In this document: in pieces, positions 11,640 to 21,699 of the stretch
Layout: each line of letters begins with the position of its first letter
How positions within the stretch are numbered: the first letter of the stretch is position 1
Assembly: GCA_030704615.1 (NCBI GenBank)
Contig: CM060733.1
Span: forward strand, 51,896,001-51,960,000
Direction: 5' to 3'
DNA length: 64,000 nt
Source: Takakia lepidozioides
Taxonomy: Eukaryota > Streptophyta > Takakiopsida > Takakiales > Takakiaceae
Notes under the pieces: model-generated
What the model was told of the DNA's origin: nothing
Seen by the model: only the letters and a program-made list of their open reading frames with translations
Database searches by the model: none
Translations under genes and position numbers: made by a program

Positions 11640-12640
11640 AGTTTGACGTTGCTAATTTTTGCTACTGCTATTGACCAAATGCTGCTACTTCCACTACTGG
11701 TAGCCCTCTTTGGGTGATCCTGAACCCACAGTCCATCCTTGCATCAGCGGCTAGCCCTCCCTCCACACTAACATATTTAAATACAAAGTTCTGTCAAACT
11801 CCCTACGATGTTGCATGAAGAAAGCTCACCTTGTTGACAATATTGTCCCACCGCTGTGGATCAAATTTATAGAACTCCTGCCAGCGCTGTTCCTTGCTCC
11901 AAATCTGGCCCTCTTGGATGATTTTGCACCCACGATCCTCTCCCTGCATCAACAGCTACCCCTCCCTCCACACTAACAATGCGTACATCATGCCTCTACA
12001 GCTACTACTGTGGCTTCCAGTTGACCATCTACCCATGCAGGTTTCTTGTAGCTATCCTTCCACATGGAATCATAGGTAATCTGGAGCTTGGAATCCGCCA
12101 TCTAGAAATTTAGGGACGACTCTGATAACAGGGAAAAACAGGCTGAAATGTGTTGAAGAAGGTACCTTCATTAGCAATCCCTTGTTCTATCTATTGCGCT
12201 GCTGCCGCTGCTATTTCCAGTTGACCATCTACTCACACTGTCCCACCACTGACTGGGGTCAGAAAAGTATTAATTCCTTGAAAGCTTCTCTCCATCTCTA
12301 TTATCTTTTTTTAGGTACTGTCATGCTACCACCTCGGCAGTAACTTGCAAAGTCACTCCAGAGCACCGCAGATCCACCCAACGAGCTAACTTACAAAATT
12401 CAATACATATGCTTCAGGGCTGAGTCTGATGAGAGGGAAAACCAGGCTGAAACAGGTCAAACCAGAAGGTGCCCTCAGGCTGAAATACGTTGAAGAAGGT
12501 ACCTTTCATCAGCAGTGCCTTGCTCTATCAATTGCGCTGTTGCCACTGCTGTTTCCAGTTGACCATCCACCCACATTGTCCCACCATTGACTGGGGTCAG
12601 AAAAGTGTCTCATTCCAAAGCTTCTCTTCATCTTTGTGGT
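11640..12640. repeat. Imperfect repeat block shared with element B
   Basis: Related units occur at about 11650-11790, 11885-12090, 12140-12300 and 12480-12640, sharing TTTCCAGTTGACCATC, GACTGGGGTCAGAAAAGT and CAGGCTGAAA. The unit at 12120-12250 matches 19410-19560 in element B in inverted orientation, including CTGATAACAGGGAAAAACAG. It is non-coding and makes up part of the cargo common to A and B. Confidence 0.65.
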
Positions 12641-12654
12641 GCTATTGTAGGGTG

Positions 12655-13330
12655 ACTTCAATGCCCAAGTGGGCAAAGGGCTCCATCAGGACGATATCAT
12701 TGGGTCTTCTGGTGAGGACGAGCTGAATTCTAATGGCAGACGGTTAATTAACTGTCTAGAAGAGCTTCAGCTTTTGACCTTGATTAACAAGACAAGAGGT
12801 GACCAAGTGCAGTGGACTCGTGAGAAATCCCAAACTGGGGAACGTTCCATTGTGGACTATATCATAATGGACAAAAATTTGTTCCCCCAGTGTGCCAATG
12901 TGTTGATCGACAGAACTGATATTGGTACCTCTGACCACTTCCTGGACTGAGATCAAAAGGTGTTTTCCCAAGGCTAGAGTAGAAGAGATTCTCAAGGACC
13001 TGGACCTGGATCCGCAAGTCTTGACCCTGCACCCTAAATCCAACTTAGAGGTTGTAGTGTCCAAAGCCATGTCTATTGCCATGAGATTGTCTGATGAAAA
13101 TGAAGTTAGGCAGAAAACTTCCCTGAACTTGTTTCTAGTCAGTGACATGGGGGGAGGACATCTTGGATGACCTCAAGGGTCCACCCACTCTCGGCACTAG
13201 ACTGAAATTTAAACTCAGGGAAGGAAGCCTACCTTTGAACATCAAACAGAAGCAGAGAGGAAAGGGGGAGTGCACTCTCCCAAGTGAACCTGCATCATTC
13301 AGTTGGCAAGCAAGTGTCTGAAAAATTGAT
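12655..13330 (+). pseudogene. LINE endonuclease 3' part and linker, broken
   Basis: From VGKGLHQDDIIG onward the plus strand encodes the C-terminal half of an AP-endonuclease-like domain: GERSIVDYIIMDKNLFPQ, then DRTDIGTSDHF, the last being the SDH motif of this family. The frame is lost after SDHFL (about 12945) and resumes as WTEIKRCFPKARVEEIL. The linker seen at 317-604 follows. It is the same element as 18756-17569, in opposite orientation. At the position corresponding to the stop codon in that copy, this copy has CAG (Gln). Confidence 0.7.
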
Positions 13331-13370
13331 CCATTTGAAGACACCACGGTGCAGCTGAGCACGGCCTGAC

Positions 13371-14356
13371 ATGACAACAATTAAACATCATACTGAGACA
13401 AGAGAAGCAGTCAAGGACACAGTCATGCATATGGCAGCAAGTGATCACCCTTCAAACATGATTGAAAACATACATGAGGTCAAAGGCAATTCGAAATCAG
13501 CGAAGGGTACTGCAGCTAAGAGTTGGAGTGTCTTTAAAGACAAAGGGAAGAGAAAGAAACACTTCACTGGCAATGAGGGGAGGCTGTGGAAACGCCAAGA
13601 TGATGACACAAATGATAGAAATAACAGGGTTGGGCAAAGGATCTTGCAGGAAGAAGAAAGGGTATGTCAGCATGGAAAGGACGTGCAGCTCATTCCAACG
13701 GAAAGGGGAACATTCGTGCAGTTAAGTACAACAACCAATTGCCCTTCAATTATGGCTGGAATTTTCCAAAAGGCGAGGGATGATAAGGAGGAGAATAGGC
13801 CTGATACAGTGAGTTGCTTAGGGGCAATGAAACAACTTTCTTTTGAAGAAATCAGCAATTACACAAGCAAGGGAAGGAAACTATAGTCCTTGTATGTGAA
13901 AGGAGGGTAATACGGTGCAAGTGCAAAAGGAAGGGAGGCACAAGGAGGTCACTTACTGCTAATTGGGATATGCTAGAGATCACAAGAAGGGAACATGGGT
14001 ACCCAGTAAGCAGAAGAGCAGCTGAGCAGGTGTGGGATGATGTTCGGGCTGCAAACACAACGGCGAACCAAGCAACTGTCACTACAACTAAAGATACGAG
14101 TAAGTGGAGCAACATGATGGCAGCATGGAATATCTGCCGAGGGATGCTGGTTGGCAAGGAGCTGCGACATATGGTGAATGAGGAGAGAGACCTGTCCCGA
14201 ATCAACATGGTTCAAACACGATCTGAAAGATGTAAAGAAAAGGTGCATTTGAAGGCAGAAGGGTATTATTTTCAGACTGGTGAAGAGCCTAATTACACAA
14301 GGGAAGAACGAGAAGGCAAGCAAGGAAAAATCTCACAAGCGGAAATGCAACCCTAA
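13371..14356 (+). pseudogene. Lysine-rich ORF pieces upstream of the zinc knuckle
   Basis: Two frames (13371-13886, 171 codons; 13970-14356, 128 codons) encode hydrophilic, K/R/E-rich peptides without a recognised domain. Their place just before a zinc-knuckle ORF on the same strand suggests the N-terminal half of a LINE or gag-like ORF1. This rests on position only. Confidence 0.3.
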
Positions 14357-14533
14357 ACGGCGAAAGTAGAACATACACGACGAGCACTGGAGAACATACC
14401 CATGAAACGTCGAGCATGAGCACCACGTGCAGTGAAGGGAAGAATGTATGGGGGGCAGCAGTTATAACTGAACTACAAATGCGTTTGCTGCACTCAGTGA
14501 CGGAAGAATACGGAGGAGCGGCGAAACTGCCAT

Positions 14534-15280
14534 ATGTGTTTATCTATGGACATTGGACACAAAAGAAAGGATGTTGGGCGCACCTGCGATTCATGGAAAA
14601 CCAAAAGACAACAGGTGTCGATAGATTGCGGAGTTAGTGGAGCTCAGGACATTCTGCCTGAGTATGTGAGACTTCCTACAGACAATAAGGGACATTTTTT
14701 CACAGTGCGTCTAATCGAAGACTGCTCTTCAGCAGTCTGCTTCAACTGCAGTCAAATGCTCCACATTAAGGTGGATTGCCCAACAAGAAAGAGAAAGCTT
14801 TCTCCAGCATCCAAGCTGCCACTGGGCAGCCAAACTAGAGGGTCAAATGGCAGGGTCTCCCTCCAGTGCAACAACAACAATCAAGTGCTCAATCCCAAGA
14901 TCTCCGTTCTTCGGCCCAAACTCTTCCCCCCAGTGATCACTTGCAAGTTGCGGGCAGTAGAGGTGCCTTCCAACGCCATATCAGCAATCAGGACCCTATG
15001 CAACTCGAAGCGGCATCCACCCCTCGCAGGCAGCCACTTGGCAAGAAAGATAGCAGCAGAGCTGCTGCACAAATCAAACCCTAAACTCCATCAGCACAAA
15101 AAGCTATGCCTTCTATGGTGGTCCACTCTCCAAAATTCTTACCAGTATTGCAAACAATCCATCTTTTGCAAAAACTTGCCTCAGGCAGGCTTCATTTCCA
15201 GGCCAGGACCTGAAAGGGTGCTCAGCCCTGGAATCCACGGAAGCGTCATTAGCAACATGTGTCACGCCAATCATTTATAA
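14534..15280 (+). pseudogene. LINE ORF1-like protein with CCHC zinc knuckle
   Basis: The frame encodes RLPTDNKGHFFTVRLIED followed by VCFNCSQMLHIKVDCP, a C-x2-C-x4-H-x4-C knuckle. A short hydrophobic stretch before a knuckle in a basic protein is the arrangement of plant LINE ORF1 proteins, which bind the element RNA. The rest (about 150 codons) is rich in S, K and P. The ORF ends about 75 bp before the right arm of element A. Start and upstream frame are uncertain. The protein is probably not functional. Confidence 0.5.
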
Positions 15281-15354
15281 GAAAGGAAATAGGCCTAATG
15301 TGCTCATTACCTCTGATGACTAGGAATCTAGTGCCCTCACCACATTGTCCTACC

Positions 15355-15733
15355 ATGCCCTGTGGAGAGGAGGGGAGAGGAGAGGAGGGAAAAGAGAAAG
15401 CCCGCGGAAGGGAAGGCGAACGCGGGAGAGGAGGAGAAAGAAAAGAGAAAGCCGCGGGAGATCAGGGGAGAAAGATCGTGGAGCGAAAAAAAAAAAAAAA
15501 CAAACAAACTAAACGACGATCCCACGATTTGATCCCGGGATGCATCGCGGCAAAATCGCCATTCTTACCACTACACTATCCCTTAAAACTCAACAACCCC
15601 CTCCTGTAAAATTATATTTAAGGTGTTTTAAACCCCCCTCTGTATGTATAATGTTGTACATGGGGGGGTTTAAAATACCCCCTCCTGTGCACGCACGTGG
15701 CTGGTACATTTAATGAGGAGTGCACCCCCCAGG
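15355..15733. repeat. Right (R-type) terminal arm of element A
   Basis: The arm begins CCCTGTGGAGAGGAGGGGAG and ends GAGTGCACCCCCCAGG. It is an inverted match over nearly its full length with 16255-16649. Order: purine-rich stretch, A run with CAAACAAAC, tRNA-like sequence, AACCCCC/CTGTA words, terminal repeat. Confidence 0.85.
15524..15593 (-). ncRNA. tRNA-like sequence in the element A terminal arm
   Basis: On the minus strand TAGTGTAGTGG fits the RNA polymerase III A-box consensus TRGYNNARNNG at every position. About 30 bp downstream, GGGATCAAATC approximates a B box. The AGTGTAGTGGTAAG wording is reminiscent of tRNA-Asp, -Glu or -Gly. It is a tRNA-derived module, not a host tRNA gene. 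Confidence 0.5.
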
Positions 15734-15741
15734 CCTAAAGA
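15734..15741. repeat. Target-site duplication of element A, right copy
   Basis: CCTAAAGA is identical to 6760-6767 and abuts the CCCCCCAGG end of element A. Confidence 0.8.
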
Positions 15742-16246
15742 AAAGGGCGGACAATCTGTTTGCTCTGCCAGCACGTGTGACGCGCCAGGGCGTCTCACGT
15801 TTACCAGCCCCGTCGACAACCGCAGCCGGAGGGCTCGTCTGCCCCCCCCGAGGCCAGTACCCCCCCTCTTGTCCCCATCTTGGATGCGCCAGGGGCCAGC
15901 TCAGCCAACTCTCTTATTCGGGAGGTTGTTGCAGAGCCGGATGCTCAGTTGAGCACACCCCCGGCCACCAAGATGGGTGAAATGTACCTTGGCAAGCACA
16001 TCGCCCGTTCGGGGGCCCGGTAATATGGGCAACTTTTGGATGTCACCGGGGGATAGCGACCCCTTCCTCCGTAGCGAAGGCTGCACTTGCCAAGGCCCAA
16101 CGTCAGGTTCAAGGGCCTTTGAAAGTGGTCGTTGCTAGCCCAATGTTGTCGATGAGGGAGGAGGAGACAATGAGGGCCAATGAAGTGGCCGAGATAGCGA
16201 AGCGCCTCAAAGTAGTCAAGCCGGGTGAGGGCTTCTACCCTGCTAA
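15742..16246 (+). pseudogene. Host coding-like spacer between elements A and B
   Basis: Plus-strand peptides include LIREVVAEPDAQLSTPPATK with MGEMYLGKHIARSGA (about 15925-16020) and, in a second frame, KVVVASPMLSMREEETMRA with VAEIAKRLKVVKPGEG (16119-16246). High G+C and amino-acid-like continuity contrast with the arms on each side. It is probably exon sequence of the host element whose later exons lie at 22025-23740. No domain is recognised. Confidence 0.4.
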
Positions 16247-16254
16247 GCATTTGG
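16247..16254. repeat. Target-site duplication of element B, left copy
   Basis: GCATTTGG lies immediately before CCTGGGGGGTGCACTC. It is identical to 22017-22024. Confidence 0.8.
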
Positions 16255-16649
16255 CCTGGGGGGTGCACTCCTCATTAAATGTACCAGCCACGTGCGTGCA
16301 CAGGAGGGGGTATTTTAAACCCCCCCACGTACAACATTATACATAACAGAGGGGGGTTTAAAACACGATAAATATAATTTTACAAGAGGGGGTTGTTGAG
16401 TTTTAGGGGGTAGTGTAGTGGTAAGAGCGGCGTTTAGGCCGCGATGCACCGCGGGATCAAATCGCATAATCATTCTTTTGTTTGTTTGTTTGTTTTTTTC
16501 TCTCCGCGATCTTTCTCCCCTTCCCTCCTGCGGCTTTCTCTTTTCCCTTTCCTCCTCTCATCTCCTCTCCACTCCTCTCCCGCGTTCGCCTTCCCTTCCG
16601 CGGGCTTTCTCTTTTTCTTCCTCTCCTCTTCCCTCCTCTCCACAGGGCA
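16255..16649. repeat. R-type terminal arm of element B
   Basis: It is an inverted match of 15355-15733 and ends CCACAGGGCATG. It has the same order of parts as the element A arm: terminal repeat, CCCCC words, tRNA-like sequence, T run with GTTTGTTTG, pyrimidine-rich stretch. Confidence 0.85.
16406..16470 (+). ncRNA. tRNA-like sequence in the element B terminal arm
   Basis: TAGTGTAGTGG is a full A-box match, followed by GTAAGAGCGGCG, a GCGGC/GCCGC stem and GGGATCAAATC as a partial B box. It is the inverted counterpart of 15593-15524. Both boxes have been kept while the sequence between them differs, which may mean selection or recent descent. Confidence 0.5.
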
Positions 16650-17200
16650 TGATATTCTTCTTGATGTTTACAAGGTTTAGGGGAGAGTGAGCTTGGTCTT
16701 AGCAGGCCATTTTGTGGTGGTTTCTCAAAGACCAATCCGACATTACCTGACTACAGACACCAGCAGCACACCAAAGCGATCCTTTTGGGTTGATGGGAGG
16801 GCAAATCCTCCATGGGTCATGACACAAGGTCAAGGACAATGTGGTGAGGGCACCTTCTCCTTCGACCTATTTCAGCCTGTCTTGCCCTCTCATCATAGTC
16901 GGCCCTGAATTTGCAGCACTGAGCAGACCTGACATGAGTTTTTAGAAGATTGACAATGGTGGGACAACTGCAATCGCAAGGTGTGGCGTTTTCTTAAGGT
17001 ACGATGTGAATTTTTTTCCATCCTACTATTGCGGGCTCTTGCCTCCTGTTAGTACCTGATTTGGTATTCTTCCAGATGTTTACAAGGTTCTTGGGAGAGT
17101 CAGCTTGGTCTTAGCAGGTCGTGCTCAGCTGCACCGTGGTGGTTCTCACTGACCAATCCGTCGTTACCTGACTACAGACACAAGTAGGCACACACAAGAG
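16650..17200. repeat. Direct repeat pair in element B
   Basis: GATGTTTACAAGGTT, GAGCTTGGTCTTAGCAGG or its variant, and GACCAATCCG..TTACCTGACTACAGACAC occur at 16660-16770 and again at 17076-17190. A related piece lies inverted at 13330-13375 in element A. No gene is seen. Confidence 0.55.
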
Positions 17201-17383
17201 GTCCTCTTTTGATCTTAGTCCAAACCAGGAAGTGGTCAGAGGTACCAATATCAGTTCTGTCGATCAACACATTGGCACACTAGGGGAACAAATTTTTGTC
17301 CATTATGATATAGTCCACAATGGAACGTTCCCCAGTTTGGGATTTCTCACGAGTCCACTGCACTTGGTCACCTGCAGTTGAAG

Positions 17384-17535
17384 TCCTTGCCCTTGGTTGT
17401 CTTCCTAGAGCGCCCCATTGAATCACCAATGTCTAAGACCGCTCTCCAGCCAGTTAAGGGACGAACTTCTTTGAGATTGAATTGATGTGGGACTCTATTA
17501 GAATCACTTTTGGTCATTGCAACCTTCAACGTACA
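17384..17535. repeat. 150-bp direct repeat flanking the LINE piece, copy 1
   Basis: TTGAAGTCCTTGCCCTTGGT to CATTGCAACCTTCAACGT matches 18822-18980 with few changes. Minus-strand reading of the second copy (VRPLTGWRAVLDIGDSMGR, then NRFDALDEVES) looks like the end of a LINE ORF1. Confidence 0.65.
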
Positions 17536-17568
17536 CCTGTTATCAATGAGAGAACCCCAGACAGTGTA

Positions 17569-18756
17569 TCAGAAAATGAATACTGTCTTCAGATTGCCCA
17601 CACAATGGGAAGTGCACTCTCCCTTTCCTCTCTGCTTCTGTTTGCTATTCAAAGGTAGGCTTCCTGCCTTGAGTTTAAATTTCAGTCTAGTGCCGAGAGT
17701 GGGTGGACCCTTGAGATCATCCAAGATGTCCTCCCCCATGTCACTGACTGGAAACAAGTTCAGGGAAGTTTTCTGCCTAACTTCATTTTCATCAGACAAT
17801 CTCATGGCAACAGACATGGCTTTGGATACTACAGCCTCTAAGTCGGATTTATCCAGCAGGGTCAAGACTTGCGGATTGAGAATCTCTTCTACTCTGGTGT
17901 TGGGAAAACACCTCTTGATCTCAGTCCAAACCAGGAAGTGGTCAGAGGTACCAATATCAGTTCTATTGATCAACACATTGGCACACTGGGGGAACAAATT
18001 TTTGTCCATTATGATATAGTCCACAATGGAACGTTCCCCAATTTGGGATTTCTCACGAGTCCACTGCACTTGGTCACCTCTTGTCCTGTTATTCAAGGTC
18101 AAAAGCTGAAGCTCTTTCAGACAGTTAATTAACCGTCTGCCATTAGAATTCAGCTTGTCCTCACCAGAAGGCCCAATGATATCATCCTAATGGAGCCCTT
18201 TGCCCACCCGGGCATTGAAGTCACCCAATAGCACCACCTGACCTTTGGCAAGGAACGAAGCACAATCCAGTTTTACATCTTCGAAGGCTTTGTCTGCATC
18301 AGCACTAAGGGTCCCCTCTGTGGGCATGTAAACACAACCCACAAAGAGGTCCTTCGTACTCATGCCGCCCTTCAGATTCAGTTTTAGCCATATACTATGC
18401 TCATACCTCAAACCCTTGTTGATAATTTCACAATTGTCAAACAAGAAATCACGGACAAAGAATCCAACCCCTTTTTGACCGCGTTTGGCAAAGGCTGCCT
18501 TGAGAGTACACATCTTACCTGCCCATTTATAACCATTGACATCTCCAACCAGTTTATCCGACATTTCCCATGTTTCTTGCCCAGCACAGATATGAATATC
18601 ATGAGTCCGAAGAACTTGTCCTACTTCGAGTTGTTTCCTTTGGTTGGTCAACCCTGAGAAGTTGAAAGTGGCCAGCCGCAAGCCAACCCTTTGCATGTGA
18701 ATTGTTTGTCGTCTAGGTAGCTTGTGATTGCTCCTGGACGGCCAACCGTTCTGCAA
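17569..18756 (-). pseudogene. LINE AP-endonuclease domain with one in-frame stop
   Basis: Read 18756 to 17569 the strand encodes an APE-type nuclease that nicks DNA for target-primed reverse transcription. Visible blocks are LRLATFNFSGLTNQRKQLE, ICAGQETWEMSD, KRGQKGVGFFVRD, FVGCVYMPTEG, VVLLGDFNARVGKG, GERSIVDYIIMDKN and GTSDHFLVW. Together these hold the N, E, Y, DFN and SDH signatures. Codon 190 is TAG (complement of 18187-18189), and the same frame resumes at once as DDIIG. The element A copy has CAG there. Part of the linker (KDLDLD) is missing. No reverse transcriptase follows. It is cargo of element B. Confidence 0.75.
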
Positions 18757-18821
18757 AGGGGGGACAGTTACCCCATGGATTCAACCTCATCCAGAGCATC
18801 AAACCGATTAGAAACTCTCAA

Positions 18822-18990
18822 GTTGAAGTCCTTGCCCTTGGTTGTCTTCCTAGAGCGCCCCATCGAATCACCAATGTCTAAGACCGCTCTCCAGCCAGTC
18901 AAGGGACGAACTTCTTTGAGTTTGAATCGATGTGGGATTCAATTAGAAGCACTTTTGGTCATTGCAACCTTCAACGTACCCCTGTTATCA
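18822..18990. repeat. 150-bp direct repeat flanking the LINE piece, copy 2
   Basis: This is the counterpart of 17384-17535. It lies in its expected place just before the endonuclease in the LINE reading direction. Copy 1 is therefore the displaced one, indicating a local duplication or a second LINE insertion. Confidence 0.65.
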
Positions 18991-19139
18991 AGTCTCGAGA
19001 TAGAACCATTAGCCATGAAATCCAAGCCTAAGCTAGAGCATGTAGTTTTTAAAGATATAGAGTCGATGTTTCCAAGATATAGAGTCGATTAACTTAGGAT
19101 ATCTGGTGTTGGACATATGTTGCAGCTGACCCGACCATC

Positions 19140-21323
19140 CGACCTTTGAATTCATTTGTGTGCGTGTGCAAGCCTGCATCCATAAAAAAGGGCAAAGAGG
19201 TGCATGGTTGCATCACCAAAGCTGGACTTGTACCGGATGTGATTATGAACAATACCCTTGTGGACATGTATGCCATTGTGGGAGCATTGAGGATGCGGAG
19301 GGAGTGTTCAACACTATGGCTGAACGAGGTGGTGTCGAGGAACACGATTCATCCAACAGGTCGATTTTAAACACAAGATTACTTCTGATTCCCTGCGGAT
19401 CAATAGCTACAAGAAAGTTGCGTGGGTAGATGGTCAACTGGAAACAGCAGCCGCAGCAGTGCATTTGGTAGGACAAGGCGCTGCTAATGAAGGTACCTTC
19501 TTCAACACATTTCAGCCTGTTTTTCCCTGTTATCAGAGTTTTTCCCTGTTTTTTCCTGAATGATGGATAGAGAATGGGTCCAAATTTATCCAAGAGGGCT
19601 GGACTTCAAGCTCCAGATTACCTTGATTTCATGTGGGGGTCAGTAGCTACAAGAAACCTGCATAGGTAGATGGTCAACCAAAGGCAGCAGCTGCAGCGAC
19701 ACAGTTGATAAAATCAGGCACCTCAACCATGACCACAGCTTCTGAAAGAGGATCAAGAGAGGGAGTCCACAATGCCTCTTCTGGCACTTCTAGGCATGTG
19801 AAGATACTTTGTGCGACAGCCTGACAGAGGCTCTACAGACTCTAAACCAAGGAGGCAGTTCAACAGATTCAGATATGTATGTCTGTCTCTTGCTTAAGTG
19901 CATCAAGATGGAAGGTCTCGAAGCTGGAAAGCAGGTGCACACTCACATTATCCAAAGTGGATTCACGCCAAATGTTTTTCTACTCAACACCCTTGTCAAC
20001 CTAAGTGCCGGAACATCAGGGATGCTCACCAAGTGTTCAACGGAATGCCTCAATGATCTTTGATCACGTGGAATATTATGTTGAAAGGATTTACCAAGCA
20101 TAGGTGTGGTAGGATTGTTTTGGAGACATATGAGCAAATGATGTGCGAAGCGGTGAAGCCCAACCATATCACATTTGTTTGTGTTTGCAATGCGTGTGAA
20201 AGCCTGGGAGCAAGCTGGAATTGTACCAGATGTCATCTTGAACACTGCCCTTGTATGTTTGCCAAATGTGGGTGCGTTAAGGATGTGAGGGGAATTTTCA
20301 ACACTCTGGCTGAACGAGATGTGGTGTCGTGGAAGGTGATGCTTGCAGGGTATGCACAGCAGGGGCAAGGGATGGAGGCTTTGGAGACCTATGAGCAAAT
20401 GATGGGGGAAAGGGGTGAAGCCTAACCACATCACAAGGCATTTCACCAGATTCAGATATGCATGTTTGTCTCTTGCTTAAGTGCATCAAGATGGAAGGTC
20501 TGGAAGCTGGAAAACAGGTGCATACTCACATCATCCAAAGTGGATTCACGTCAAATGTTTTTCTACTCAACACCCTTGTCAACATGTATGTTATGTGTGG
20601 GAGCATCATTGATGCTCACCAAGTGTTCAACAGAATGCCTCAATGATCTTTAATCACGTGGAATATAATGTTGGCAGGATGCAATGCGTGTCCAAGCCTG
20701 CGAGCTCTGGAAAAGGGGAAAGAGGTCCATGGTGACATTGTCAAAGCTGGAATTGTACCAGATGTCATTCTGAACACTCCCCTGGTGGACATGTATGCCA
20801 AATGTGGGTGCATTAAGGATGCGAAGGGAGTTTCCATGGCTGAACGAGATGTGGTGTGGTGGAGTGCGATGCTTGCAGGGTATGCACAGCAGGGACGTGG
20901 TATGGAGGCTTTGGAGACCTATGATCAAATGATGGGGGAAAGGGTGAAGCCCGACCACATCACATTTGTGTACATTTGCAATGCGTGTACAAGCCTGTCA
21001 GCTCTGGAAAAGGGCAAAGAGGTCCATGCCGACATTGTCAGATTTGCAATTGTATCAAATGTCATTCTGAACAATACCCTCGTGGACATGTATGAAGGGA
21101 GTGTTCGACGGTATGACTGAACGAGATATGTTGTCGTGGAGTGCGATGATTGCAGGATATGCACAGCAAGGGCGCGGGATGGAGGCTTTGGCGAATGTGT
21201 GGTGATTGCCACACAGCCACCAAATTCATCTCAAAGATAGCTAAGCAAGAGATTGTTGTACGGGATGCAAACCGCTTTCACCACTTCCAAAATGGTGTTT
21301 GTTCTTGTGGGGAGTATTGGTGA
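19140..21323 (+). pseudogene. Captured PPR-DYW gene, rearranged and broken
   Basis: PLS-class pentatricopeptide motifs repeat along the plus strand, for example LLKCIKMEGLEAGKQVHTHI (19890), NTLVDMYAKCG-type words, [20 protein letters not shown] (20870) and VKPDHITFVYICNACTSLSA (20945). The terminus (21195-21323) reads [20 protein letters not shown] and ends in GEYW and a stop, the C-terminal signature of DYW-type organelle RNA-editing factors. Frameshifts occur near 19255, 20040, 20420 and 21110. The E motifs and the catalytic HxE part of the DYW domain are missing. A unit of 581 bp is duplicated in tandem (19860 and 20441). It lies wholly within element B, so it is transduced gene sequence. 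Confidence 0.8.
19370..19720. repeat. Repeat block shared with element A (inverted)
   Basis: AGATGGTCAACTGGAAACAG, GAAGGTACCTTCTTCAACAC and CTGTTATCAGA match the complement of 12120-12250. A second unit follows (GTAGATGGTCAACCAAAGGC). It interrupts the PPR sequence. Confidence 0.6.
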
Positions 21324-21479
21324 AATGAAATGTTTGTCACCTCATTGAATGTATTGAACTCTGTCAGCTGCGAGTCAGGTTGGACTCCAACAGTGGCAGC
21401 AAAGGCGCACGAAATCTCTTTTTGGAGAGGAATTCTCAACAGTAGGTTTTGAACATAATTGGACCTTGCGAAGGTTGAA

Positions 21480-21690
21480 ACTGTAGAACAAGTTCAGAAA
21501 CTGTCCTAGTTGATGAACAGAGGTGCAGTGACTAGGTCTTGATGGTCTTCAAGAGGGTCACTCTCTGATGAAAATACCCAGGACTGTATATCAGAAAATA
21601 GAAACTTTCTTCAGGCCTCTTGCACATCGGGCATTGACAATGTCCCTTTCCTCTCTGCATCTGATTATTGTTCAAAGTGAGATTCCACAG
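21480..21690 (-). mobile_element. Small LINE-derived piece
   Basis: GAACAGAGGTGCA, CCCAGGACTGTATATCAGAAAA and GTCCCTTTCCTCTCTGCATC resemble 140-310 and 17540-17650. No coding frame remains. Confidence 0.5.
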
Positions 21691-21699
21691 CAAGTTTTA

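Larger units (their letters stand above)
6768..15733 (-). mobile_element. DNA transposon A (8966 bp), carries the transposase relic
   Basis: It begins CCCGGGGGGTGCACTC and ends GAGTGCACCCCCCAGG, a 16-bp inverted terminal repeat with one mismatch. A perfect 8-bp duplication, CCTAAAGA, flanks both ends. The left arm (6768 to about 7070) is AT-rich with repeated CCCCCT(C)CTGTA words and is a close inverted match of 21700-22016. The right arm (about 15355-15733) is an inverted match of 16255-16649. Inside are a decayed transposase (minus strand), a block of GC-rich repeats, a LINE endonuclease piece and a zinc-knuckle ORF. An 8-bp duplication fits the P and hAT superfamilies. The transposase motifs favour P. 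Confidence 0.8.

Noticed and set aside
15355-16649. A 1.3-kb element with 380-bp inverted arms around 15734-16254
   Set aside because: The termini (CCYGGGGGGTGCACTC) face inward there. They are the right end of A and the left end of B, and the sequence between is host DNA.
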